Shown piece by piece: positions 30,876 through 42,720 of a stretch of DNA of 64,000 nucleotides. The position numbers were made by a program, and so were the translations under genes. The stretch is taken from the NCBI RefSeq assembly GCF_003762835.1, contig NZ_RJWA01000001.1, positions 248,001-312,000 on the forward strand. Reading direction: 5' to 3'. The DNA is from Micromonospora sp. HM5-17 (GTDB lineage Bacteria > Actinomycetota > Actinomycetes > Mycobacteriales > Micromonosporaceae). Every line of letters begins with the position of its first letter. Positions within the stretch are counted from its first letter, which is position 1. The notes under the pieces were generated by a model. It ran no database searches. It saw only the letters and a list, made by a program, of their open reading frames with translations, and was not told where the DNA came from.

Positions 30876-31280
30876 CGTCGCCACTCCTCCCGATTGGCGC
30901 GGCCGGCCGGTCCCGGGTTGCCGCGCTTCCACGCGGCCGACGCTCCGGTTGCCCCGCCGCCGCCGTTGTCGTCGACCGTGCCGTACGCCCGCAACCTCGT
31001 GCGTACGCCGGCAGAACCTGACAAACAAGCGGGCGACCCCCGGGTAACCGGATCGGCCCCGCTGGGGGCCGCTCGGAGGGGGTCGCCGCAGCCGCACGCC
31101 CGGCACCACGCCTCGCCGACTGTCACGTCGAGGCTGCCGACGGTACGTCCGGGTGGGGTACGCCCGTGACCGGCCGCCGGATCTCGCCACTCCTGGCCGA
31201 CCTCGGTCGGACGGCGGTCCGACGACGCGTATGGACCGGGCGAATCACCGTCGACCGTGGGAATCGTCGGACGGACGTGC
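30876..31280. other. Intergenic region between PucR gene and tRNA-Ala
   Basis: 405 bp. I see no supported gene. It holds the two-tier hairpin at 31033-31086 listed separately and a promoter region for the PucR gene. Confidence 0.5.
31033..31086 (-). terminator. Two-tier hairpin, likely terminator of the gyrA/tRNA transcript
   Basis: The outer arms GCGACCCCC / GGGGGTCGC (31033-31041, 31078-31086) enclose an inner stem CGGCCCC / GGGGCCG (31054-31060, 31065-31071). It lies about 195 nt downstream of tRNA-Ala in the direction of transcription. Confidence 0.5.
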
Positions 31281-31356
31281 TGGTGGAGCCGAGGGGACTT
31301 GAACCCCTAACCCCTGCCTTGCAAAGGCAGTGCTCTGCCAGTTGAGCTACGGCCCC
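31281..31356 (-). tRNA. tRNA-Ala (TGC)
   Basis: The reverse-complement cloverleaf has acceptor GGGGCCG / CGGCTCC, a 7-nt anticodon loop TTTGCAA with anticodon TGC, a T-arm GGGGTTCAAGTCCCC, and an encoded CCA (31281-31283). Universal D-arm (AGCTCAACTGGCAGAGC) and T-loop residues are present. Confidence 0.97.
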
Positions 31357-31398
31357 GATACGGCCGGTCGGCCACGGGGATGGGAACCCTGCCCCAGG

Positions 31399-31527
31399 TC
31401 AGCGCAGGTCGGGAGCGGTGGTGGCCTCGTGCCAGAGGGCACGCTCGTCGTTCGATTCCTTGACCTTCTTGATCACGAACGCCGCGACGCCGACCACGCC
31501 GACCACGAGCAGAAGCTTTTTCCACAT
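31399..31527 (-). CDS. DLW-39 family short membrane-associated peptide
   Basis: 42 residues, MWKKLLLVVGVVGVAAFVIK, then KVKESNDERALWHEATTAPD-LR, with a GAGGAT ribosome binding site. A short hydrophobic helix is followed by a charged segment. It has the size, location (between tRNA-Ile and tRNA-Ala next to gyrA) and pattern of the DLW-39 family of actinobacteria, whose function is unknown. Here the family's DLW is replaced by ALW in RALWHEAT. It is probably a one-helix membrane peptide expressed from the gyrA-region operon. Confidence 0.8.
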   Translation of the reverse strand: MWKKLLLVVGVVGVAAFVIKKVKESNDERALWHEATTAPDLR

Positions 31528-31567
31528 GGACGTATCCTCACGCTCGACCCTGTCGGACGGGGTGAAG

Positions 31568-31641
31568 TGGGGCTAGATGGAATCGAACCATCGACCTCAG
31601 AGTTATCAGCTCTGCGCTCTAACCGACTGAGCTATAGCCCC
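31568..31641 (-). tRNA. tRNA-Ile (GAT)
   Basis: The reverse-strand cloverleaf has acceptor GGGGCTA / TAGCCCC, anticodon loop CTGATAA with anticodon GAT, T-arm ATGGTTCGATTCCAT, and a discriminator A at 31568. CCA is not encoded, unlike the neighbouring tRNA-Ala. Confidence 0.97.
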
Positions 31642-31771
31642 CTGTGCGCCGAGCAAGGTTACCGTACGCCCGGCACGATTCCCAACTCGGGGGGCCACCG
31701 ATCCGGTGACCGCCCGCGACCTGGTGCCGGAGGCGGACCGTCCTCCGGCCCCGCCGACGACCGTACCGAAC

Positions 31772-31819
31772 GCCGGGCGCCGGGGGCCACCGCATTACGG
31801 TGACGCCCCGGCGCCCGGC
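31772..31819 (-). terminator. Strong hairpin terminator after DUF3566 gene
   Basis: Perfect 14-bp arms GCCGGGCGCCGGGG / CCCCGGCGCCCGGC (31772-31785, 31806-31819), with an inner CACCG/CGGTG stem, 15 bp past the stop of the last gyrA-operon gene and before tRNA-Ile. Confidence 0.75.
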
Positions 31820-31833
31820 CGAGGTCCCGGCGA

Positions 31834-32889
31834 TCAGTCGCGCTCGGCGAGGGTCAGCTCGATCCCGCCGACCAGGTCGGCGCAGACGTTGTAGATGAAC
31901 GCCCCGAGGGTCGCCAACGCGGTGAAGAGCACCACGTTGACCAGCCCGATCAGGCCGGAGGTGAGGATGACGCCCTTGGCGGTGATCCGGAAGGCGTTCT
32001 CCCCCTGCCCGCCGCTCGCCGCGAGCATGTCGGTCAGGGTGCCGTTCACGCTGTCGAAGACCCCCATCGCGTCGAGCGCGAGGTAGAGCACGGAGGTCGC
32101 CACGATCACGACGATGAACAGCACCAGCGAGACCGCGAACGAGAACTTCATCACGGACCAGGGGTCGATCCGCTTGAGGTTCAGCCGCGCCCGGCGGGGT
32201 CCCCGGGCCGCGGCGGAACTGACCGTGGTACGGGCCGCGCGTACGGCCTCGGTCACCCGGGCCGCGCCGACCGCCCCGGCCGCCGTCCCGGTCCCGGCCG
32301 CCGCGCCGGGAACCGTGCCCACGGCCTTACGCCCCACCGTGCCGAACCCGAACCGGCTGGACGACGTCGTCTGCGTGCCGCCGCCCAGCCGACTCGTCCG
32401 GAAGGTGGTCTGGGACCCGGCGAGGGGCTGCGTGGTCTCGGCACCGGGACCGGTCGACGCGGTCGTCCGGTCCCCGCGCAGGGGAATGCGCTCGGTGCGG
32501 ATCTCCGAGCCCGGCTGCTCCAACCGGCTCGTCGGGTCGTCGCCCCGGCCGGAGGAGTCGCCGGTGGTCGCGGAGGCCGGCGACGACGTCGCCGACGCGG
32601 ACTTCGTCGAGGTGGTTTTCCCTGCCGCGGAGCCGGTGCCCGTCGTGCCGGTCGACGGCTTCGTGTCCTCGCCGCCCGCCGGAGAACTCGGGTCCCCCGG
32701 AAGCTGGTCGGGCGGCGGCGGCATGCCCGGCGCCCGGGTGAATTTGGGGGACGGCGCGTCGGGGGCCACGACCGCACGACCGACAGCAGCGCGACCGGCC
32801 GATGCCGCGCCGCCGCCGGAGGCGGCCTCCTCGTCGACCGGGTTGGCCGAGGTTTCCGCCGCCCCCGACTTCGCCTGTGTCTCCGTCAT
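31834..32889 (-). CDS. DUF3566 membrane protein (gyrA-linked)
   Basis: 351 residues. The first 215 or so are low-complexity, Ala/Pro/Ser/Thr-rich and charged. The last 130 form the conserved DUF3566 region with two transmembrane helices (FSFAVSLVLFIVVIVATSV and VVLFTALATLGAFIYN). The gene starts 3 bp after the gyrA stop and is almost always linked to gyrA in actinobacteria (mycobacterial Rv0007 position). Its function is unknown; it may anchor to the division or envelope machinery. The long linker is much longer than in Mycobacterium. The operon ends at the hairpin at 31772. Confidence 0.88.
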   Translation of the reverse strand: MTETQAKSGAAETSANPVDEEAASGGGAASAGRAAVGRAVVAPDAPSPKFTRAPGMPPPPDQLPGDPSSPAGGEDTKPSTGTTGTGSAAGKTTSTKSASATSSPASATTGDSSGRGDDPTSRLEQPGSEIRTERIPLRGDRTTASTGPGAETTQPLAGSQTTFRTSRLGGGTQTTSSSRFGFGTVGRKAVGTVPGAAAGTGTAAGAVGAARVTEAVRAARTTVSSAAARGPRRARLNLKRIDPWSVMKFSFAVSLVLFIVVIVATSVLYLALDAMGVFDSVNGTLTDMLAASGGQGENAFRITAKGVILTSGLIGLVNVVLFTALATLGAFIYNVCADLVGGIELTLAERD

Positions 32890-32892
32890 GAA

Positions 32893-35421
32893 CTAGTCCT
32901 GTTCGTCAGGCTCGTCGGCATTGCGAGCAATCGCCACAATAGTCACGCCGTCTGGTAGGTCCATCAGTTTGACCCCCATTGTGTTCCGATCACGCGTTCG
33001 GCGTACAGGCTTCACCGGAGTCCGGATCACCCCGCCGGTACTGGTGATGGCGAACAACTCGTCCTCCGGGCTGATGACGACCGCGCCGACCAACCCGCCG
33101 CGACGCTCGGTGATCTTTGCGGTCAGCACCCCTTTACCTCCCCTGCCCTGCACGGGGTATTCCTCGATCGGGGTACGTTTCGCGTAGCCCCCATCGGTCG
33201 CCACGAGGACGTCCAGGTCCATTCCCTCGCGGACCACCTCCATCGCCAGCAGCTCGTCGTCGCCGGAGAACCGCATTCCGATCACCCCCGACGTCGCCCG
33301 GCCCATCGGCCGCAGCGCCTCGTCCGTGGCGTTGAACCGGATCGCCAGCGCCTTCTTGGACACCAGCAGGAGATCGTCCCCGGGCCCTGCCAGCGCCGCC
33401 CCGACCAGCTCGTCCTCGTCACGCAGGTTGATGGCGATGATCCCGCCGGAACGGTTGGAATCGAACTCCTCCAGCCTGGTCTTCTTTACCAGCCCGTTCT
33501 TGGTCGCCAGCACCAGGTACGGCGCAACCTGGTAGTTCGGGATCTCGATGACCTGGGCAATCTGCTCGTCGGGCTGGAAGGCGAGCAGATTGGCCACGTG
33601 CTGGCCCCTCGCCACCCTACTGGCCTCCGGCAACTCGTACGCCTTGGCCCGGTAGACCCGACCCTTGTTGGTGAAGAAGAGCATCCAGCTGTGGGTCGAG
33701 CAGACGAAGAAGTGGCTGACGATGTCGTCCTGACGCAGCGAGGCACCGCTGACGCCCTTGCCGCCCCGCCGCTGCGACCGGTAGAGGTCGACCTTGGTCC
33801 GCTTGGCGTAGCCGGTCCGGGTGATCGTCACCACCACGTCCTCGCGGGCGATCAGGTCCTCCATCGAGACCTCGCCCTCGAACGGCACGATCTTGGTCCG
33901 CCGCTCGTCGCCCCACTTGGCCACGATCTCGCCGAGTTCCTCGGCGACGATCTTCCGCTGCCGCTCCGGCTTGGCCAGGATGTCCTTGAGGTCGGCGATC
34001 TCCAGCTCGATCTTGGCGAGCTCGTCGATGATCTTCTGGCGCTCCAGCGCGGCGAGCCGCCGCAGCTGCATGTCGAGGATCGCGGTCGCCTGCACCTCGT
34101 CGATGTCCAGGAGCTGGATCAGGCCCTGCCGGGCCTCCTCGACCGTCGGCGAGCGCCGGATCAGGGCGATGACCTCGTCGAGCGCGTCCAGCGCCTTGAC
34201 CAGACCGCGCAGGATGTGCGCCCGCTCCTCGGCCTTGCGCAGCCGGTGCGCCGTACGGCGGCGGATCACGTCGACCTGGTGCTCGACGTAGTACCGGATG
34301 AACTGCGCCAGGTTCAGCGTCCGCGGCACCCCGTCGACCAGCGCCAGCATGTTGGCGCCGAAGGTCTCCTGGAGCTGGGTGTGCTTGTAGAGGTTGTTCA
34401 GCACCACCTTCGCGACCGCGTCCCGCTTGAGGACCAGGACCAGCCGCATGCCCGTACGCCCGGAGGACTCGTCCCGGATGTCGGCGATGCCGCCGAGCTT
34501 CCCCTCCTTGATCAGCTCAGCGATCCGCTCCGCGAGGTTGTCCGGGTTGACCTGGTACGGCAGCTCGGTGACGACCAGGCTCGTCCGACCCCGCTTGTCC
34601 TCCTCGACCTCCACCACCGCACGCATCCGGATCGAGCCCCGCCCGGTCCGGTACGCCTCCTGGATCCCGGCCGTCCCGACGATCAGACCGTGCGTCGGGA
34701 AGTCGGGCCCCTTCACGATCTCGATCAGCGCGTCGAGAGTGGTGGCCTCGTCGGCGTCGGGGTGCTCCAGGCACCACCGCACCGCGTCGGCGATCTCCCT
34801 GAGGTTGTGCGGCGGGATCTTGGTCGCCATCCCGACCGCGATGCCCTCGGAGCCGTTCACCAGCAGGTTCGGGATCCGGGAGGGCAGGATCGTCGGCTCC
34901 TTGGCCCGGCCGTCGTAGTTGTCCTGGAAGTCGACGGTGTCCTCGTCGATGTCCCGGAGCATCTCCATCGCCAGCGGGTCGAGCTTGCACTCGGTGTAGC
35001 GCATCGCCGCCGCCGGGTCGTTTCCGGGCGAGCCGAAGTTGCCGTTGCCGTCGACCAACGGGTACCGCAGCGACCAGGGTTGGGCCATCCGGACCAGCGC
35101 GTCGTAGATCGCCGAGTCACCGTGCGGGTGGAACTGACCCATCACGTCGCCGACGACCCGGGAGCACTTCACGTAGCCCCGGTCCGGCCGGTAGCCGGAG
35201 TCGAACATGGCGTAGAGGATCTTGCGGTGTACGGGCTTGAGGCCGTCCCGGACGTCCGGCAGCGCCCGCCCGACGATCACGCTCATCGCGTAGTCGAGGT
35301 ACGACCGCTGCATCTCCACCTCGAGCCCGACCGGCTCGATGCGCTGGGCGACTCCGCCACCCGGGGCAGCCGGCTCGGCCGACTCGCTCTCGAAGGACTC
35401 GGGAGTATCCGTCACTGTCAA
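32893..35421 (-). CDS. gyrA: DNA gyrase subunit A
   Basis: 842 residues. The breakage-reunion domain has the catalytic Tyr142 in [10 protein letters not shown], and the quinolone-resistance region is [14 protein letters not shown] at 101-114. Ser103 and Asp107 stand at the positions of E. coli Ser83 and Asp87, so it carries the sensitive-type residues. The C-terminal beta-pinwheel begins after the GyrA box QRRGGKG. It introduces negative supercoils with GyrB. It lies downstream of gyrB with a 184-bp spacer that holds two perfect DnaA boxes, and upstream of the DUF3566 gene. Confidence 0.99.
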   Translation of the reverse strand: MTVTDTPESFESESAEPAAPGGGVAQRIEPVGLEVEMQRSYLDYAMSVIVGRALPDVRDGLKPVHRKILYAMFDSGYRPDRGYVKCSRVVGDVMGQFHPHGDSAIYDALVRMAQPWSLRYPLVDGNGNFGSPGNDPAAAMRYTECKLDPLAMEMLRDIDEDTVDFQDNYDGRAKEPTILPSRIPNLLVNGSEGIAVGMATKIPPHNLREIADAVRWCLEHPDADEATTLDALIEIVKGPDFPTHGLIVGTAGIQEAYRTGRGSIRMRAVVEVEEDKRGRTSLVVTELPYQVNPDNLAERIAELIKEGKLGGIADIRDESSGRTGMRLVLVLKRDAVAKVVLNNLYKHTQLQETFGANMLALVDGVPRTLNLAQFIRYYVEHQVDVIRRRTAHRLRKAEERAHILRGLVKALDALDEVIALIRRSPTVEEARQGLIQLLDIDEVQATAILDMQLRRLAALERQKIIDELAKIELEIADLKDILAKPERQRKIVAEELGEIVAKWGDERRTKIVPFEGEVSMEDLIAREDVVVTITRTGYAKRTKVDLYRSQRRGGKGVSGASLRQDDIVSHFFVCSTHSWMLFFTNKGRVYRAKAYELPEASRVARGQHVANLLAFQPDEQIAQVIEIPNYQVAPYLVLATKNGLVKKTRLEEFDSNRSGGIIAINLRDEDELVGAALAGPGDDLLLVSKKALAIRFNATDEALRPMGRATSGVIGMRFSGDDELLAMEVVREGMDLDVLVATDGGYAKRTPIEEYPVQGRGGKGVLTAKITERRGGLVGAVVISPEDELFAITSTGGVIRTPVKPVRRTRDRNTMGVKLMDLPDGVTIVAIARNADEPDEQD

Positions 35422-35450
35422 CCCTTATCAGTATCAAAGCCGCATTCCGC

Positions 35451-35490
35451 TGTGGATAACGGCTGTGGAAACCGTGGAAGCTGTGGATAA
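35451..35490. promoter_or_regulatory. DnaA-box cluster upstream of gyrA
   Basis: TGTGGATAA (reverse of TTATCCACA) occurs perfectly at 35451-35459 and 35482-35490, with weaker TGTGGAAAC at 35464 and TGTGGAACG at 35495. They lie 30-82 bp upstream of the gyrA start. DnaA may bind here and influence gyrA transcription. Confidence 0.6.
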
Positions 35491-35605
35491 CTGTGTGGAA
35501 CGCCGGTGCCGCCGGACCCTTCGGTCAGGTCCGACGGCGTCGTACGACGAACCGTTCCCTCGGCGGCGGCGCCCGGTCGCGCGCCGCCGCCGAGAGCGGG
35601 GGCGG

Positions 35606-38151
<2,546 letters not shown>

Positions 38152-38706
38152 ATGGGGCTGGAGAACGTCGCGGTGCGCTGGCCGCGGACCGGCCGCTTCT
38201 ACGATCCGGTCGCCCCGGCGGAGTTCGTCGACTTCGGCGAGCTGGCCGACGCGCCGGACGTCGCTGCCCCGACGGCGGCCCTCGCGGGCTACATCGCCAA
38301 GAACGGCTCGGTACGGGTGACGGCCTACACCGAGCTGGTCGACCTGCTCCTCGGCCTCGACAATGTGTTGTACGCCACGGAGGCGGCGGCCGAGGACGAG
38401 GACCCGGTGATCGACCCGGACGGCTGCGCCTGGATCGCCGGCGGGCTGGAGCGCTTCGTCGACGGGCACCGGGAGCACGGTGAGGCGGTGACCTTCGACA
38501 CGGTCAGCGCGGTGCTCCGGACGGCGCTCTCCGACGGCCGGCTCGCCGAACAACAGTTGCGCTGGCTGGACCGCCGGCTGTACGCGTTGCGCGACGAGTC
38601 GGGCGCCCCGCCGCAGTGGAGCTTCGCCCGCTCGGAGCTGGCGGTCCTGGCCGGCTTCTACCGCCGGTGCGCCGAGCGCGGCTTCGCGGTCTACGCCGAC
38701 TCGTGA
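38152..38706 (+). CDS. Conserved hypothetical protein beside gyrB
   Basis: 184 residues from an ATG with a GGAGGGTGA ribosome binding site. It has no signal peptide or membrane segment and is acidic and mostly helical (for example EQQLRWLDRRLYALRDESGA). I do not recognise a family. Its position between gyrB and the DUF721 gene, on the strand opposite to both, is unusual in the otherwise minus-oriented replication block. Its codon use is normal, so it is likely a real gene. Confidence 0.72.
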   Translation: MGLENVAVRWPRTGRFYDPVAPAEFVDFGELADAPDVAAPTAALAGYIAKNGSVRVTAYTELVDLLLGLDNVLYATEAAAEDEDPVIDPDGCAWIAGGLERFVDGHREHGEAVTFDTVSAVLRTALSDGRLAEQQLRWLDRRLYALRDESGAPPQWSFARSELAVLAGFYRRCAERGFAVYADS

Positions 38707-38756
38707 TCGCCGCGATCGGTCGCCGCCCGCGGGACCGCGGCTGACCCGCCGGCGGG

Positions 38757-39527
38757 TCAGCCGTACGTATCCCGGGGTCCACGTCCGCGTACCCGGCGAG
38801 GCCCCCGGGACCAGGAGGGTGCCGTCGGGCCGTGTACGTGGAGCCGACGCACCACGTTGTGCCCGACCTCGGCCGCGATTCGCTGCAACAGCGAGCCGGC
38901 CAGCAGGCGAAGCTGAGTCGCCCAGGCCGTCGACTCCGCCTCGACCGTAAGTTCGCCGTTCTCCAGCTTCACCGGACGGCTGTGGTCGGCCACGTCCGGG
39001 CCGACCACCCGTTCCCATGCGCCGAAGACGGTCGCCTCGGCCGCCTGTTGCTGCCAGCCCCGCGCCTTCACCAGCCGGGCCAGCACCGTGCCGAACAGCT
39101 GCGGGTCGCGGGGATCGGGCCCGGGACCGGAGTAGCCGCGAAGGCGGCGCCGGGGTGCGCCGGACGCCGTGTCTCGGTCCGCCGCCGTGGCGCCACCGGC
39201 ACCGGCCGCCGGGTCGCGGGGCTCGACTCCACCCGGGGTACGCCGCCGGGGCGCGTTCGCCCGTCGTCTGGCCAGCGCGGCGTCCAGCACCGCCCGGGCC
39301 AGCGCCGGGCCGGTCAGGTCCCCCGTCTCCAAGCCGCCGTCCGGGGGCGTCGCCGGGCCGGCCGGCGCCCCGTCCGCCGACGACGCCGTCCCGCCCGACC
39401 CGCCGGGCCGGGCGGCCTGCCGGGCCGGCCCGGATGCCGCGGCGGGCGGCGGGGTGGATCCCCGCCGAGGGCCGGACACGCCGCCGTCGCCACCCGTCCG
39501 CGCGGGCTCGGGGTCAGGGGTCGGCAC
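38757..39527 (-). CDS. DUF721 (DciA-like) protein
   Basis: 256 residues from a GTG with GGAGGTGTG as ribosome binding site. The first 140 residues are low-complexity (Gly/Pro/Arg/Ala). The last 110 form the DUF721 domain ([20 protein letters not shown], then [20 protein letters not shown], then [20 protein letters not shown]). DUF721 proteins resemble DciA, a helicase loader, and the gene usually follows recF in actinobacteria. A role in loading DnaB at oriC is inferred from the family. The coding region overlaps recF by 14 bp. Confidence 0.88.
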   Translation of the reverse strand: MPTPDPEPARTGGDGGVSGPRRGSTPPPAAASGPARQAARPGGSGGTASSADGAPAGPATPPDGGLETGDLTGPALARAVLDAALARRRANAPRRRTPGGVEPRDPAAGAGGATAADRDTASGAPRRRLRGYSGPGPDPRDPQLFGTVLARLVKARGWQQQAAEATVFGAWERVVGPDVADHSRPVKLENGELTVEAESTAWATQLRLLAGSLLQRIAAEVGHNVVRRLHVHGPTAPSWSRGPRRVRGRGPRDTYG

Positions 39528-40680
39528 GCCGCACACCTCCGTCGACGACCTGGTACCGGGCGCCGCGCAACGCCGGTGGCACGTCCTCGGCGACGGCACA
39601 GGTGACCAGCACCTGGCTGGCCCCGCCAACCAGGTCGGCCAGCCGGTCCCGGCGTCCGCTGTCCAGCTCGGCGAAGACGTCGTCGAGGATCAGCACCGGC
39701 TCGATCCCCTCGGCGCGCAGCAGGTCGTACGCGGCGAGCCGGAGCGCCAGGGCGTACGACCAGGACTCGCCGTGACTGGCGTAGCCCCGGGCCGGCAGGG
39801 AGCCCAGGCTCAACGCCAGCTCGTCCCGGTGCGGGCCGACCAGGGTCATGCCCCGCTCGATCTCGGCCGGTCGCGCCTCGATCAGCGCGGCGGCGAGCGC
39901 CGCCTCCAGCGCCGACCGGTCCGGGACCGGGTCGGCCAGGTTTAGCGACGTCCGGTACGCGATCGAGGCCGCATGCCGGCCCGCGGCCACCGCGTCGTAC
40001 GCCTTCGTCACGTGCGGGCCGAGCGCCGCGACCAGCTCCAGCCGGCCGGCGAGCAGTTCGGCCCCGTGCCGCGCCAGGTGGGTGTCCCAGACCGCCAGGG
40101 TGTGCAGGTCGGACCCGACCTCGGCCGGGTTCCCGGACGACCGGGTGCCCCGTCCGGCACCCTTGCGGGCCAGGTAGGCGGTGCGCAGCAGCGCGTTGCG
40201 CTGCTTCAGCACCCGCTCGTAGTCCGCCCGCACCGCCGCGTACCGCGGCATCCGGGTGACCAGCAGGTCGTCGAGGTAGCGGCGACGTTCGGCGGGGTCG
40301 CCCCGGACCAGCTCCAAGTCCTCCGGAGCGAAGAGCACCAGTCGCAGCGCCCCGAGCACGTCCCGGGCCCGCCGAGCCGGCGAGCGGTTCAGCCGGGCCC
40401 GGTTGGCCCGCCCGGGGGCGATCTCCAGCTCGACCAGCAGTTCCCGCCCCTCGTGCACGATCGCGCACCGGATGACGGCCCTCGCCGCTCCGGTCCGCAC
40501 CAACGGGGCGTCGGTCGCGACCCGGTGGCTGGTCAGCGTGGCGACGTAGCCAAGTGCCTCGACGAGGTTGGTCTTACCGACCCCGTTCGGACCGACGAGC
40601 ACGTTGCCGCCCGGCTCCAGGTCGATCCCGACCCGCTCGTAGGAGCGGAAGTCGACCAGTTCGAGCCGACGGACGTGCAC
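39514..40680 (-). CDS. recF: DNA replication/repair protein RecF
   Basis: 388 residues from a GTG at 40680. Walker A is GPNGVGKT at 30-37, the SMC-like signature is [15 protein letters not shown], and Walker B is [12 protein letters not shown]. RecF loads RecA at gaps through RecOR. The start codon lies 5 bp after the gnd stop, so the two are in one operon with dnaN. A longer frame upstream lacks the conserved N-terminus. Gene order dnaN-gnd-recF-DUF721 is typical of actinobacteria. Confidence 0.97.
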   Translation of the reverse strand: MHVRRLELVDFRSYERVGIDLEPGGNVLVGPNGVGKTNLVEALGYVATLTSHRVATDAPLVRTGAARAVIRCAIVHEGRELLVELEIAPGRANRARLNRSPARRARDVLGALRLVLFAPEDLELVRGDPAERRRYLDDLLVTRMPRYAAVRADYERVLKQRNALLRTAYLARKGAGRGTRSSGNPAEVGSDLHTLAVWDTHLARHGAELLAGRLELVAALGPHVTKAYDAVAAGRHAASIAYRTSLNLADPVPDRSALEAALAAALIEARPAEIERGMTLVGPHRDELALSLGSLPARGYASHGESWSYALALRLAAYDLLRAEGIEPVLILDDVFAELDSGRRDRLADLVGGASQVLVTCAVAEDVPPALRGARYQVVDGGVRRADP

Positions 40681-40685
40681 GGCGG

Positions 40686-41558
40686 TCAGTTCTTGTGGAT
40701 GGCGTGCCCGCCGAACTGGTTGCGCAGCGCGGCGACCGCCTTCATCGCCGGCGAGTCGTCCTGCCGCGAGGTGAACCGGGCAAACAGCGCGGCCGCGATC
40801 ACGTTCAACGGCACGGCGAGCCGGACCGCCTCGTCGACGGTCCACCGGCCCTCGCCGGTGTCCTCCGCGTAGCCGCGCAGGCTGGCCAGCTCCGGGTCTT
40901 CGTCGAGGGCCCGGTCGAGCAGGTCGAGCAGCCAGGACCGGACCACGGTCCCCTCGCGCCAGGACTTGAAGACGCCGGGGACGTTGGTCACCAACTCGGA
41001 CTTGGTCAGCAGCTCGTAGCCCTCGGCGTAGGCGTGCATCAGGCCGTACTCGATGCCGTTGTGCACCATCTTGGCGTAGTGTCCGGCACCGACGGGGCCG
41101 GCGTGCACGAAGCCGAACTCGCCGGCCGGCTTGAGCGCCTCGAAGATCGGCATCAGGCGTTGCACGTGCTGCTCGTCGCCGCCGACCATCAGGGCGTAGC
41201 CGTTCTCGCGGCCCCAGATGCCGCCGGAGACGCCGACGTCGAGGTACCCGATGCCGTGCCGGTCGAGCTTCTCGGCCCGGGGCAGGTCGTCGGTGTACCG
41301 CGTGTTGCCGCCGTCGATGACGATGTCCCCGGCGGAGAGGACCTCGATCAGGCCGTCGATCGTGTCCTCGGTGTACTGCACCGGCACCATCACCCAGACG
41401 GCCCGGGGAGCGGTGAGCTTCTCGGCCAGCTCGGCGAGGCTGGCCACGTCGCTGAGCTGCGGGTTCTGGTCGTAGCCGATCACCTCATGCCCGGCGGCGC
41501 GGAGCCGCTCGCGCATGTTGCCGCCCATCCGGCCGAGGCCTACCAGGCCGAGCTGCAT
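40686..41558 (-). CDS. gnd: 6-phosphogluconate dehydrogenase, decarboxylating (short NAD type)
   Basis: 290 residues, the short GndA form rather than the 470-residue NADP enzyme. The Rossmann loop GLGRMGGNM starts at residue 7. The catalytic part is [20 protein letters not shown], with Lys and Asn. It converts 6-phosphogluconate to ribulose-5-phosphate. Its position between dnaN and recF is characteristic of actinobacteria. It begins 28 bp after dnaN and is 5 bp from recF. Confidence 0.96.
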   Translation of the reverse strand: MQLGLVGLGRMGGNMRERLRAAGHEVIGYDQNPQLSDVASLAELAEKLTAPRAVWVMVPVQYTEDTIDGLIEVLSAGDIVIDGGNTRYTDDLPRAEKLDRHGIGYLDVGVSGGIWGRENGYALMVGGDEQHVQRLMPIFEALKPAGEFGFVHAGPVGAGHYAKMVHNGIEYGLMHAYAEGYELLTKSELVTNVPGVFKSWREGTVVRSWLLDLLDRALDEDPELASLRGYAEDTGEGRWTVDEAVRLAVPLNVIAAALFARFTSRQDDSPAMKAVAALRNQFGGHAIHKN

Positions 41559-41586
41559 TGACTTCCCCTTCGACGAACCAGTGTGG

Positions 41587-42720
41587 TCAGCGGGTGACGC
41601 GGATCGGCATGATCAGGTAGCGGTAGCCGGGAACAACCTCCCCATCCTCTCCCGACGGCGCGATCACCGCAGGCTTGAACGCGTCGACGAAGGAGAAGAG
41701 CGCCAACGCCGACCCGAGGTTCTGGAGCCCGTCGACAAGGTACTGCGGGTTGAAGCCGATGGTCAGTGGCTCACCGGTGAACGTGGCGTCCATCGCTTCA
41801 CTCGCCCGGGCCTCCTCGCTGCTGCCGGCCTCGACGACCAGGCCGTCGGCGCTGAAGTTCAGCAGCACCGGCGTGGTCCGGCCACCGACCAGCGACACCC
41901 GCTTGACGACCTCGATGAGGGCCGCGACCGAGACCCGGGCCTCGGCGTTGTGGTTCGTCGGGAAGAGCGACCGCACCGGGGGGTAGTTGGCGCCGTCGAG
42001 CAGCCGGCTGGTGGTCCGGCGGGTGCCCCCGGCGAACCCGATCAGCCCTTCTCCGGCCGCTCCCTGCGACAGGGCCAGCGTGACGTCGCCGCCGAGCGGG
42101 CCGAGCGCCTTGGCGGTGTCGTGCAGCGTCCGGGCCGGGACCAGGGCTTTCGCGCTGACGTCCGGGTCGTCGGGCCGCCACTCGATCTCCCGCAGCGCCA
42201 GCCGGTAGCGGTCGGTCGCCAGCAGCGCCAGCGTCGAACCGTTCAGCTCCAGCCGGACGCCGGTCATCATCGGCAGGGTCTCGTCCCGCCCGGCGGCGAC
42301 GGCAACCTGGCCCACCGCGGTGGCGAAGGTGGCGGCGTCGACGGTGCCGGCGCTGCCCGGCATCTCCGGCAGGGTCGGATAGTCCTCGACCGGCATCGTG
42401 GGCAGCGTGAACCGGGCGCTGCCGCAGACGAGTTCGAGATGGGCGCCCGCGGCGGCGATCTCCACCGGCTTCGCCGGCAGCGCCTTGGTGATCTCGGCCA
42501 GCAGACGACCGGAGACCAGCGCCGCGCCCTCCGCCTCGTTCTGTACGTCGACGGTCACCTGGCTGGAGACCTCGTAGTCGAAGCCCGAAACCTGCAGACC
42601 ACCATCACCGGCTCGAAGCAGCACTCCGGCGAGCACCGGGACGGACGGGCGGTTGGGCAGACTCTTCGCCGTCCATGCGACGGCGTCGGCGAGTGCGTCG
42701 CGCTCCACGCGGAACTTCAT
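41587..42720 (-). CDS. dnaN: DNA polymerase III beta subunit (sliding clamp)
   Basis: 377 residues, three clamp-fold domains. The first domain begins MKFRVERDALADAVAWTAKS and the last ends YRYLIMPIRVTR, as in actinobacterial clamps. It forms a ring dimer on DNA that tethers polymerase. A GGAGG ribosome binding site lies 8 nt before the ATG. The gene starts directly at the oriC region and heads the dnaN-gnd-recF operon. Confidence 0.98.
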   Translation of the reverse strand: MKFRVERDALADAVAWTAKSLPNRPSVPVLAGVLLRAGDGGLQVSGFDYEVSSQVTVDVQNEAEGAALVSGRLLAEITKALPAKPVEIAAAGAHLELVCGSARFTLPTMPVEDYPTLPEMPGSAGTVDAATFATAVGQVAVAAGRDETLPMMTGVRLELNGSTLALLATDRYRLALREIEWRPDDPDVSAKALVPARTLHDTAKALGPLGGDVTLALSQGAAGEGLIGFAGGTRRTTSRLLDGANYPPVRSLFPTNHNAEARVSVAALIEVVKRVSLVGGRTTPVLLNFSADGLVVEAGSSEEARASEAMDATFTGEPLTIGFNPQYLVDGLQNLGSALALFSFVDAFKPAVIAPSGEDGEVVPGYRYLIMPIRVTR

